DNA of 64,000 bases. Origin: Oscheius tipulae. Taxonomy: Eukaryota > Nematoda > Chromadorea > Rhabditida > Rhabditidae. A program made the translations under genes and the position numbers. The stretch is taken from positions 558,001 to 622,000 of the forward strand of contig JASJZH010000005.1 in NCBI GenBank assembly GCA_037178975.1. Direction: 5' to 3'. The notes beneath the pieces were generated by a model that saw nothing but the letters and a program-made list of their open reading frames with translations, ran no database searches and was not told the DNA's origin. Of the stretch, positions 19,752 to 31,143 are shown in pieces (the stretch's first letter is position 1; every line of letters starts with the position of its first letter).

Positions 19752-20741
19752 ATGGATATCGCTGCCACCTTTGACCGAGAGCCGTTTCGACACACTGACC
19801 CCAAGTACAAATGTTGTTGTGGACTCATGCACGTCAAGGTTCGTCCAGAGCTAGATTCTCTTAATTTTTCGTAAGTGAGCTAAGAAAATAACTGATTCGT
19901 AACAGGTTTCCAAGAATGATTCACAGACTTTTGAACCTTGACGTCTCTCGAGTACTTTTACAGCTGTTTTCGTTTGAGCTATAAGTGTTTTCTTTGGTAC
20001 AACTTGAGCTAATTTGATTGTTTTCAGCAAGGGTGCAAGATCATTGCCGTACTCGGAGTCATTTCCGTCATCCTCAAATTGCTTAGTCTCATTTTTGAAT
20101 TCAAGTGAGTGAACAGAGAGTGACAGTAACAGTGACCACCGTCTTTCAGCAACGTCTCCTGGTGGACCTTTACGGTCAACCTCATTCTATTGGCCATTGT
20201 AGCAGTCGTCGTCTTCTGTCTTATCTGGGCTATCAAGACAGAGAATGAAAAGCTCCTACTCCCTTACCTGGCCTACCTGGCAGTGGCTGTAATCTTCTGT
20301 CTTGTCCTGTTCTTTGCCTCTTTCTGGTCTCTCATCGACCCGCACTCTCCCCCAGCCAGAATAGCCAATAACATCCTATTGACTAGGAACGATACAATGA
20401 TCGAGGATCAGGGAATGGAGGAACATCAGACTGGTGAGTTTGAGAGAGAGTGGGACAGAGAGACAGGGAGACGGAAAGAGGCAGAGAGATGGAGAGGCAG
20501 AGAGGTAGAGAAACAGAGAGACATAGAGACTGAGAAACAGTAAAGGTCACCTACTCTTATAGGAATCCGAGTCACATCTGCCCTCGGCATCACCCTGGCA
20601 GTCATCGGAATCGCCTTCTGTGTCTGGTTCGGACTGGTTGTCTACAAGTACTATGTCTACCTGAAGAACATGAAAGAGGCGAGGAACCCGAAGAAAGTTG
20701 TCCATCACGAGATCAGCACGCTCAAGAAGGGAATGCAATAA
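19752..20741 (+). CDS. LAPTM4/5-like four-pass membrane protein
   Basis: Exons 19752-19838, 20028-20104, 20150-20433 and 20563-20741 join in phase to 208 aa. The short N-terminal tail ends KYKCCCGLMHVKQGCKII, a cysteine cluster followed by a basic residue pair as in the lysosome-associated LAPTM4/5 proteins and nematode relatives. Four hydrophobic segments follow, the last before a basic C-terminal tail. One acidic/sequon-bearing loop (residues about 120-145) lies between spans 3 and 4. AATAAA at 20866-20871. By family, likely an endosome/lysosome membrane protein. Family assignment rests on the N-terminal cluster and topology only. Confidence 0.7.
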
Positions 20742-21093
20742 TCAATGACTCTCTGTTCTCTATCTCTTTCCTCCTCCTTTCCGGCTTTAGTCTGTACATA
20801 TAATCCATTGTATAAGAATGACTCATCCCCAACTTTCTCCGGTGTGTTTGAAAAAGTATGTGACAAATAAATGACTAAGATTCTTTAAAGAGTTTCAGTT
20901 TTCTCTGTCTCTTTATTTCTCTGTCTATCTGTCCCTGTGTCTCTCCGCTTTTCCACCTCTCTGTCTTTCTGGTTTTTCTCTCTGTCACTCCGACTCTCTG
21001 TCTCTCTCAAAATAGAGCAAGTTCATTCTCAAGAGATCTTAAACCCATAACAAAAGTACAAGTACGGGGGTTACACGAAAAGTCACACAGTTT

Positions 21094-23306
21094 CTAGACA
21101 AGAGTCCCACTCTTGGCATAATAGGACCTCTTCATGCGGGACTTTGTGTCCTGGCAGAGGAATTGGAAGTAGTTGGCCAGTATTATTCTGACTCTTGGAC
21201 TGGACAGAGTGTACAGAAGTGGATTAAGGGCTGAACAGAGATAGTTCAGCCAGACTGCAACATTGTAGACATCCTCTGGGATGCAGTCCGGACAGTAGAG
21301 CTTGATGGGCCACAAGACGAGAAATGGTAGCCAGCAGAGGAGGAAGCAGAACAGAATGAGAGCGACGGCCTTGGCTGCTCTGACCTGAAAATAGAGTGGT
21401 TCATGAGTTGGGGATTATAGTTCTTGTTCTCTGGTCTGACTCTCTTGACTAGCTCTGTCTTTAGCTTGGATCGTGTTCATACTCACTCCTTTTCTCTTTT
21501 CCAGACTCTTTCAGACCTGTGCTTTCTCCATTGACTCACTGTTCAGCTCCTATCTCTCTACCCTACCCAACTTGATCAAAACCGTACCTGTTGAGAGACA
21601 CCTTCCCTCTGAAGAAGATCAGCCAAGTTGCTTGGAATGGCAATGACAGAAAAGCGCTTGTTGCTCCCGGCTCTGGAAGATGTCGAGGCACGTCTTTGGG
21701 ACATTCTGGGAACAGAGGCTCGACCCTGAACAAGTGGGTAGGATTAGAAACAGTATGAGTACTACCTCTCTCTGTCTACTGTAAATCGACGTCTCTCCCT
21801 TCTGATTGATCTGCATCTGTCGGATCCGCAAAGACTCCCTCCTAGTCGGGTTGGAAGCTGTGCTCTTGACCCGAAGGTGGTTCGTGCTGTCTACCTGAAA
21901 AGCCATGCCTGTCTCTGTCATTAACAGGTACCCACTTCAAATTGGTCGATTTTGGGAAGCTGCTCACTGAAACTCCGCTCTCGACCACTGCTCCTCTCTT
22001 CACTCAAGGGGGTGAGTTCCTGTTTTTGGAAACGGGGAGAGGGAGATCGGGGTGACCGAATCGAGCCGTAGGGAGAGATTGATGTGGTACTGGTCTCGGA
22101 GAGTTTCTTCGTCTGTTCCGGTGTCCTACTGTAAGGTGTACTGTCCTTGCTGCCTCTGTGGGAGGCACTGTTCAAGATTGGAGTTGCCAAAGGGTTGTTG
22201 GAATGAGCCTGAAAAATAAGAGTATCGCTGGAATCACACAGTCACTCTGTCTTTCTATCCCTCTGTCTCTATTTCTACCGATCTCCTGTCTCTCTGTCTC
22301 ACCTTCAAGAAGGAGAAATGTCCATGTACCACGATCGAAATCCTTCCAAACATTGCTACCAGAGCCACGGCCGGAATATAGAGTAACGGTACCGCCACTC
22401 CCAAAGCAACAATCTTGTTCTTGTACTCTGCCGTGCAGCTTTCCATCCTATACAAGGTCATCTCTTCTCTGCTTTCTGTCACGAAAAAGTAGTACGGTAT
22501 CCATGCCAGGATTGGCACGAGCCAGATACAGACAATAAGTTTTCTAGCTAGTCTCCGACTTCTCTTCAGGACCCTCAATGGCTTCTCCTGAAACTTCTTC
22601 CTTAATCTTGGATCACTCAATTAGGTAGCTAGAGAGAGCCTCCCACTCAGCTGCCTCGAGGGAATTTTTAGGGAGCTAGCGGGAGAGGTGGTGGTAAAGG
22701 GGAATTACGGGGATCTGTCTAAGTATAGGTGGGATAACTCACCAGGTTCCAGACTCTGTCGAAAGCGATGGCACAAATTGAATAGAGACTAATGGTCGAG
22801 AGGACAAAGTCGGCTACTTGCCAACTGTCGCAGAGCCAGGAAAGTGCCAGTAGTTTGCTGGAAATGAGTGGTCGGTCTCTCTGTCTCTCAGTCACTTACC
22901 TTTTGTCTAAGAACTGTGCTAGAACCACAATCAAAATTAGGACTCCTATGAGCATATCAGCGAAGGATAGACTCAAAATGTAGAGATTGGAGATGCTCTT
23001 CTGCATCGGTCTGAAAAACGGCTTGATTTTCACCCTGTATAAAAAAATACCTATGACGTAGCAGCAAGACAATGGTGCACTGATTGGCCAGGATGGTAAA
23101 TAATGCAAAAATTGCCGCTGCAGCCGTGAGAAAATAGGAAGAGATCGGAGCAGAAAGGTCAGTGTCCTGAAAAACATTTCTGCTTTGGGATAGAGATAGA
23201 GAGACAACGAGACTGGGAGACAGAGAGACTGAGAGACAGAACGACTCACCTCATTGAACCACGACAAGTTACCACTGCTTGACAGTATTGTAGAAATGTA
23301 GCGCAT
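21094..23306 (-). CDS. Class A GPCR, aminergic (muscarinic/histamine-like), long third loop
   Basis: Exons in transcript order: 23250-23306, 23051-23166, 22900-23034, 22743-22857, about 22303-22620, 21936-22208, 21766-21894, 21588-21725, 21094-21384, about 524 codons. TM2 reads SNLYILSLSFADMLIGV, close to muscarinic and histamine receptors. TM3 ends AIAFDRVWNL, so the DRY motif is DRV. TM4 has W-P, TM6 has FLLCWLPFLVLW, and TM7 has NYLCSALNPLLYTL. The third intracellular loop is long (over 170 residues) and Ser/Thr/Pro-rich, encoded by three exons. Two junctions are not clean: a 16-nt gap between exons 2 and 3 (23035-23050), and no AG acceptor before 22620. Ligand unknown. Confidence 0.85.
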
Positions 23307-23399
23307 CCTGAAATCCGTCCATTTTTTCTCGCCAATTTCAAAGAAAAAAACCACAAAAAGAGTCAGAAGTCGAGCAATATTAGTAGTCAACGTTCAAGG

Positions 23400-26300
23400 G
23401 GAAACATGTTCGCGAAATTTGTGCCGACTTCCCAGGGAAGCTTGTGAACGACTTCAAAAATAGGCAATTCCTCGTGTTTTTTTTTGAATGTGTTACTGGA
23501 AAAAGTAAGCAAAGATTATATCCTGTTTTCGACATCTTTTCAAAGTCATAAACAGATTCCTGATAAGCCGCCTTTTACGCATTCGGATACCGTGGATTAG
23601 CTGGCACTTCAGAAGTTTTGTCTTGATTTTTTCCGAGATAACAAAGAAGTGGAAGCTTGATGTTTTCGAGAAACAAGGGACAGGGTTTGGGCTTTTCAAT
23701 GAAGCACCAGTCGTCTACCTCTTGACATGCCATGACTTGTCAGCTTTTTGCTCGTGGTGACGCAGAGGCGGACATCATTGCGCTTTAGTAATAGAGAGAT
23801 AACCAGTTGCTTATGCTTTTGGCGGAGCGACTGGGTACTTATTTTGTAATTTTCTGACTGCCCTGACTTTTCTTGTCAACTCTAATCTGGGATAACACTT
23901 GAAAATATTGGTCGCATTTTCTGTCAAGTATAATCGTAGATTGGAGTTGACAAGACAAGGCAGGACAACTAAGAAGTTACAAAACAGGCATAAGAGAGAA
24001 GGGGAAAAACCAAGAAGTACTGTTGAACTTTGGAAAGTGAACCCAGATTACGGAAGAAAAATATTTGTTGCAAATCTAGAAGGTCAGACTTGTTTTTGTA
24101 GTTTGGACTTGGACTGGGGTGGTTCTGAGCTCCTAACTTCAATTGAACTTGGACAGGCGACCGAGAGACAAGGGGCTTGAGGGTATGGAGGAAAAGACAA
24201 ATGCAGCTGTGAGATCTGTTCGGAAAAACAGTGAAACACTTATGGACAGGTCCAAGGAAATCACAATATTTCGGGTCGTCAACCGTGAAAGAGAGATACT
24301 AGATGTTCTCTTGACTATCTCTAAAAAGGCAGACGTAGACAAAGGAGTAAGAGGTCAGAGAGCCACAGACAGTGAGTAAACTAGGTGAGAAACAGAAAGT
24401 ATCTCGGACATGATTCGGGTCTCGAACTGATAACGAAAAGGTGTGAAATGCTACGATAATGATAGTCTTACTTGTCCAAAATGCGCAAAGACTTGAAAGA
24501 AGCGAAGAGAGACAGTTGCTCCGAAAACCGCAAGGCTGGAACAAAAGAGTACAGAGACAGTGACAAGGGCAGGGAAACCTAACTAGAGGTTCGAAGACGA
24601 AAGAATAGTCTCTAGGTTGGTCCGAAAAATCCAAATTTAATGTGGACGGGAGAGGAACGCTGCGAGAAAAAACAACAAACAAGGATGACGATTTTTTGTA
24701 CTTGGGATTCTACAAAGTAGTAATGAAGAAGCTCACAAAAGTTTGGAAATCTGTCTTTCTGTGTTGATGTAAGGGATAATTGAATAGGGGGAGCAACCTG
24801 ATACGCGCACTTCGTCCTGCTTCTCTATTCTCCACCCGATTCAATTATATACATCCTAGAGCACTCGTGGAGAAAGGAGAATGGAGCCATAGACACTTCC
24901 CACGCACTTAGGAAAAAGGTGCCAATTGGGGACAGAGAGACATGGACAGACACACCGTATAGTCAGCATCAAAAGACGAGCACCTAGTCTCTGACAGTAA
25001 ACAACCAGAAGAACAAGTGAATTTTCTAGTACTGACGACTTGTTGATGGGACAACGAGGTTCGCAGAAAGAGGAAATTAGAAAGTGCGAGCCTGCTAATT
25101 GTTCAACGCAAAAAGGGGAGCGGCTAGAGGATATGGGAGAGTCCAAAGATGGCAGTGAGACTAAGGAACTTATCTCTGTCGGAACCAGGAAAGGAACTCG
25201 GATTATTGGGTTGTTTTCTAGATTTTTTGTTGCTCAGGGAAACGTGGTGACTACAAGACGGATTAGGTAATGGTGATGAGACAGATCATAGAAACAGGGA
25301 TAAACAGAAAGGAACCAAATGAGCAAGAAACGTTCCCATGACCCTTTCCCAACTGAACCAGATCGCGGGAGGACTTTCCCACAGCAAATTACACGCAAAG
25401 TCATTCCGGAGCCAGGGAATGAGACTCTCGCTTCCGCCAATATGGCCGGCAAAATGCAACAAAGCAGAGGAAAAACCGTTGGGTGAGAGATTGCAACACA
25501 TGCTGAATGAGAGAGGGAGAGCGTGAGAGCGTAGTATGAAATGGATGAGCAACACGTGTTGGATAGGGTGGGAATGTCTGGAGTTTGGCTTCGAATAGGT
25601 GTTTCGAGACTTCCTGAACAAAATCCCTGTTTGTTTCCTGATCTTCCCATATTGGCTTCTTCAATTACATTCTGAGACATAAGCTCGGCGTTTCGAGAAG
25701 ATTGGGAGGTGTTATGATAGTCAGGACAGATATTCGGCGAGAGACATAGAGACAGAGAAACAGAGAGACAGAAAAACAGAGTGACAGAGAGACAGAGTAA
25801 TAGAGACAGGGGATAGTAGAACAGGGAGACAGAAAGGCAGGGAGATATAGAGATGGAGTGACAGAGGGAGAAATTCTTCCCATTCGGGATACTATCCTCG
25901 AAGAAGTCAGTTTAAAAATAGTTACAAAAATGACCCATATGTCATGCGAGACCTATTTACGAGAAGCTAAGGAAGGGAGATAGGATCGGCTTACAGGGAT
26001 TTTTGCCAAAGAACGCCTCCTCTGGAATGATGTCAAATTAGGAGAGAGATGAAGGGAAGGAACAGCTGCAGAGTTTGGACAGGGTCAGAGACTGAGGGAC
26101 GAGGACATCAAAGGCTAGCCTGCCAAAGAATTATCAAAACATCTTAACATACCAACGTGAGAAACTTCTCTCCAGTGGTTTCAATTTCCACTTTTGGTGT
26201 CCACGTTGTTTGAACTTCGTGGGAAGGAAAACAGCAGAAGTTAAGCCTGACCGAAGCCCTGAAGGCGAACAAATGTGAAGCTGGCACCCTGTTAACGAGC

Positions 26301-29300
26301 TGAGAAGAGAGAGACTATAGTGTAACGAAGCTGATTATATGCGCGACCGAAGTACTAAGCAGCAGGGATAAGGGCAAAGGCAGGACGGTAGGGTCTCTGT
26401 CTCTCTTTCCCTATGTCACTCTGTCTCTCTGTCTCTCTGTTCCTCTATCTCTCTATCTCTGCTGTCACTCTCTGTCGTGTTATTGTAACCCGAGCTTACA
26501 CTTTTGATCAGTGACCATCAGAAAAGGTGAAAAGAAGAGCATGTTTGTGTGAAACTGGTGAGAGAGTAAGAAATTCGAGATATCTATGGTCTCACTTCTG
26601 CTACGTAAGGACTATACATAATCTGATTTCGGCTTCTATTTCTATTGCATCTACGCAAGCCAAACTTGAGGGTGTCAGAAGAGCCAAAGGATTCCGGATA
26701 ATCAGACCATTTGGAGAGATTGGCTTCAGGATTAGATGAGAGAAAGTTTCAGAAAGAATCAGAGAGGTCAGATCCCGTGCAAAAGTAATGAAACGATAGA
26801 GAGCCCAAAATGCCCTCTCGTGGTCAAACAAACGCCTTCTCACGAGAAGCAGAAGGAGAGACAATATCTCTAATCTAGGCTTTGCGACCAGTGATCTCCT
26901 GAACCCTAGGAAGGCATTAACTTTGAACACCGAAAGAACTGGGAGAGTTACAGACACATGCAAGGTTCAGGAGACAACGGAAGTATAAAGACAGATTTTC
27001 GTTGACGATGCTACAGATGGTAATTGAATGTTTTAGAGTTTCGTCTCGATAATAGATAGTGACTGAGATACAGAGAGACACAGAGACAATGAGATAGAGA
27101 TTCTGAGAGACAGAGAGACATAGAGACAGTGAGACAGAGAGACAGGGATGCTGAGAAGCAGATTGACAGAGAGAAAGGGAGACAGAGCGACAGAGACACA
27201 GAGAAATGAACGGGGTGTCCGTGGCTTCAATACCAAGAAAATTTGCGCCAGATGGCTCCACAAAACGCGGAGGTTCTTTATGAGTTCAAAATGAGAAAGA
27301 AGTATAAAAGCAATAGACCGATTCAGAAATTTGCTCCGTCCATTTCAATACTTACTCATCCGATAGTGCTGCCTCTTGAACAAACACAACCAAATTTGCC
27401 CGAGCACACTCACAAATAGGTTCTCTGGAAAAGTTCGCTTAATCTCCAACGTGGTCACAAATTCGAAATCCTATGGCTAGACAGTGAGTAAACATGGAAC
27501 TTTCTAGGAAACAGACTTTGGTGGAGGAGAAGTCTCAAACAGCCAAGCTTCCAAAAACGACTGCAAATGAGGCTCCGAGTCTATTGTTTCGCCGGCGCTG
27601 CCTGGAATCCAGGGGGCGAAATTGCTTTGCACCGGCAATCAGGAACACAAGTTGTAGGTTGGAGAGAGAATGAAGTTTTGCAGGAAGTTTGCAGAGCGAC
27701 TCTTGGACTTTTGGTCTGGATTGGGACAGAGTGGCAAAGACAGTGACAGTGACAGAGAGACACAGACAAGGTTCTAGAATAGCACTCTGTTCAAAGAGAA
27801 TGAATAACGATCAAGTTCTCATTTCCTCCGGGTCCAGGTAAAAGCGTCACACTTCTTTTTTCGCCTGTCCCGAAGCCATCAGAGATCTCAAAAAGACCAC
27901 AACGAGATTAGCCTAACCTAGTAGTCTACGCTTTTTTGATGGGACGACAGACTTTTCGAGAAGGATTAGAGGGATAAGAAAAAGGAGAGAAACAGAGTGA
28001 GGAGAGATAAGGACAAGAAACTAACGGTCAGTTCCTTCTGATACATTTTTTCGCTGCAGCTGCAGCGCGTAACATGTTCTTTCAGAACCTCTCGTCTATA
28101 ATTTTCCCGCGTTCTCCCCTATGGGATTCTCAAAAAAATTGCACGAACGTGGCAGTGAGACAGATCCAGAGATTCGAGATTGTGACAACCAGAATTAGAC
28201 CAGGAAATATCCCCCTTTCCCCATATCGGAAGCTCCCCAAAAGACTCTCTCTCCCCCGCTTCGAATAGCCGGAAGTGTATATGACTCTCCTGGGCGTCTT
28301 CATGACTTTTACTCCGGATGGGGGACAGAAGGGCTAAGAGACAGAGAGACAGAGAGAAAAACAGTGAGACAGAGAAGCAGAGAACCGAGAAACAATTGCA
28401 ACAGGAAATGAGCATGAGTGTTCCTAGACCTCCCTAAAAAGGGACTGGTACACATGTTTTTCTATTCATAGCTCGCATTGTTGAGTCGGAGGGAGGGAGA
28501 GAGAGTGAGAGAGAGAAAAAGAGATTGGCTAGCCGTTGGGATAAGAGGGTCGGAGATCAAATGGACACGCTAGGTGGAAGAAACAGACGTATTGGATCCA
28601 TTGATCGTTTTCCGAGCATTTAACGTTTCCTGGGAGCTTAGTAGTCATTGTCTCTCTGTCTCTCTAAGAAAAATAACCATCGAATCCAAAGAGGTTAAAA
28701 CCAATAAAAAGTTCAGATAAAAAGGGAGAGATCTGCGATCACTTGTCCCTCTGACTGGGATTGATGGCCTAGCGAAAACAGAACGACAGGTGCATGTTTT
28801 CCCACGAAGTGTGAGAGAAAGATGCAATCGAAATGAGTCACAATCCATCTGTGAATGGATCACGCAGTTGCAAGAAAAGCTTCTTTGCTTCAAGATGAGA
28901 CTCACTGTCAGCGATGAGGGAACGGCGGATGGGTCCCGCCACGAACTTCGCTCAAAATGCATTTTTCTTGCTTTTTTTCGGGGCTTTACACCTCTTTTCT
29001 CGGTTTCTAAGTGTGTTCAATTAATTCAGCGCGAAAAACTAACCCAGTAACGTTTAGTTCGACGTCAAAAATGCCGTGAATAATGGAGAAAATTGAGGAA
29101 ACTCTGTCCCCTTGTTTTAATATTCAACATTTTTTTAGCATTTTTGACGTCAAAATAGACGTTTTTAGAGTAGATTTCGACGCTGACTCGATTAAAGACA
29201 CTTAGAATTCAGAAAAATGTGTGTGAAGCACCGAAAAAGGAAAAAATGCATTTTGAGGGTGGCTCGTCGCGGGACCCGATTTATAAACACGTTCTGTCGT

Positions 29301-31100
29301 CCCCTCATCCCCTCACAGTGACAGTGTCCCTTTAAATGTCAAAGAGTACGAAAATGGAAGGGGATATGATACCCTGGGCCAATTCCACGAACTACTACTG
29401 CGAGAAAAAGGTGTGAATGTGTGAGCGTGGTCGTAAAACTTGGGTCTGGAAGGAACGTTTTTTACTAGTTGGGACTCTGGAGTTTTGATCTCGCGAGGAG
29501 AGACAGAGGCAGAGACAGAAAACTGAATCGCATACCTAATAAGTCTAGACAGGATAGAGATAAGGAGAAAGAATCAAGGGAAACATTCTCTCTCTCCAAT
29601 CCTCGAGAGAGTAGTCACATTCTAAATGCTCTCATTTGAGAGAGACAGGGAGAGGAACATCTGTGATCTTTTCTCTCTTTTGCAAATGACAGATCACACA
29701 GAGAAATCCGAAACTTTTTTCAGGAAGAGCTACGTCAGTGGGAGCATCTTCTCCTAATTGAATAGAGGTCTTTTTTGCTTCAAAAGAGTAATTTGATATG
29801 AGCGAGTTTACTATACAAAACGGAGACTATAACAAAAGCTAGTTCCTCTTCGACAGATGGACTGGTTGACCCGACCCGCTCTCTAGGGTGACATCAGTCA
29901 CCAAAAAGAGGAGAAAATAGGGTGGCCTACGTTTAGGCCTTGTCTTGTATGAATCTATAGTTTTAAGGACAGCCAAGAAAATCAGTGACGAGAGGAAAGT
30001 GATTTAGCTCAAACCGATGACTACTTTTTCACTCAAAACCCTCATATTATTTTTCAAAAACGATGAAATTGTCTTTGGAACATTTTTACAGACAGCACTC
30101 GTCAGAAAAAAAAGGAGACAGAAACTGTTGATTTGTCGAGCATTTCAAGAGTAAGACGCATAAAAGACCATCCTTTTTCAATCGGCCCAACACAACTTTC
30201 TGTCACCCAAAACCCCTATTCAAAACAAGGTAGTAGTTTTAAACACCCTTTTACCGACAGGGACATCTAAAAAGGAGAGAAAACTGGCAGAAAAATGAAT
30301 GAGATCGAGAGAGAATGGCGAAAAACTGGCACTGTCCTGACCACAAAATGTAATACGTCAAAGACCACGTTGCGTATTTGTGCAAGTTTGGCCTAAAAAT
30401 CTATTCTATATATAGCTTTTTCACCCTGTTCTTCCATTTTGTAATGTTTTTCTCCAATATTTTTGCTTGCTCATATGTCTGGACTTACACTCCGGCGTTT
30501 GCTCAATTTTTACTTTTTATTCTCGCAACGCTACAATTAGAAATTTAGGTCATACTTCGGCAAAAATTAAAAAATCGGCCAAATAAAAGCGCGCGAAAAA
30601 TTGTTTAAATGAATGGGGCCACCTGCTGATGTATTACCGAAATTTGCTCAAATATGCTGCTGAAGACGTCCTGGCAGGGAGCCTAAGCAGTTTTCCATGC
30701 CCTTGTGTCACAAATTCGTCTTTAAAACTGTTCCCAAAAAAGCAGTATTTTCCTACTCGCTAATCCTATACCTGTATTGTTTTCAACGGAAAATTACCAA
30801 TAATACCGTAGAAGAGTGCATTTCCCTACCCTTCAGACTTGTCGCACTGTTTACGCCCTCCTGTGCCCATGTTGGCAGTTGCTTTCGACTCCCAGTTTGA
30901 ATTTTTCTCTCCTGATTGTTGCTTTCGAAACTTTGTGCGTTTCTTCATTCAAATGCAGTTGTTTTGAAAAGGTAAAAATAGTGAAAATGACGCCAATTTT
31001 TCACCTATTTTACCAATTTCGGTTTCCCTTTCATCCCCTAATGGTCGCATCTGACCTCACAAAACGACATTCATGATAAGTTTTGCACATTCCTTCAAAG
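23400..31100. other. Gene-poor region of about 7.7 kb
   Basis: Apart from the foldback element at 28929-29279, I find only simple-sequence runs (for example 25740-25810, 26395-26480, 27060-27200, 28338-28385, 28496-28525) and unsupported open frames. The left half (23.9-26.3 kb) is purine-rich on the plus strand, and 29.7-30.7 kb is AT-rich. No conserved motif seen on either strand. Confidence 0.5.
28929..29279. mobile_element. MITE-like element with long terminal inverted repeats
   Basis: The left end GGGTCCCGCCACGAAC and the right end, read in reverse, GGGTCCCGCGACGAGC start arms that stay similar for about 150 bp each (shared CTCAAAATGCATTTTT, TTCTAAGTGT, GACGTCAAAAATG). The arms meet in a short centre. 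No coding capacity. This is the structure of a non-autonomous inverted-repeat DNA transposon or foldback element. Exact target-site duplications are not obvious. Confidence 0.75.
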
Positions 31101-31143
31101 TTTATCACCCCCAAATCATGTTTTTTTCAGTAGAAAGAGCACA

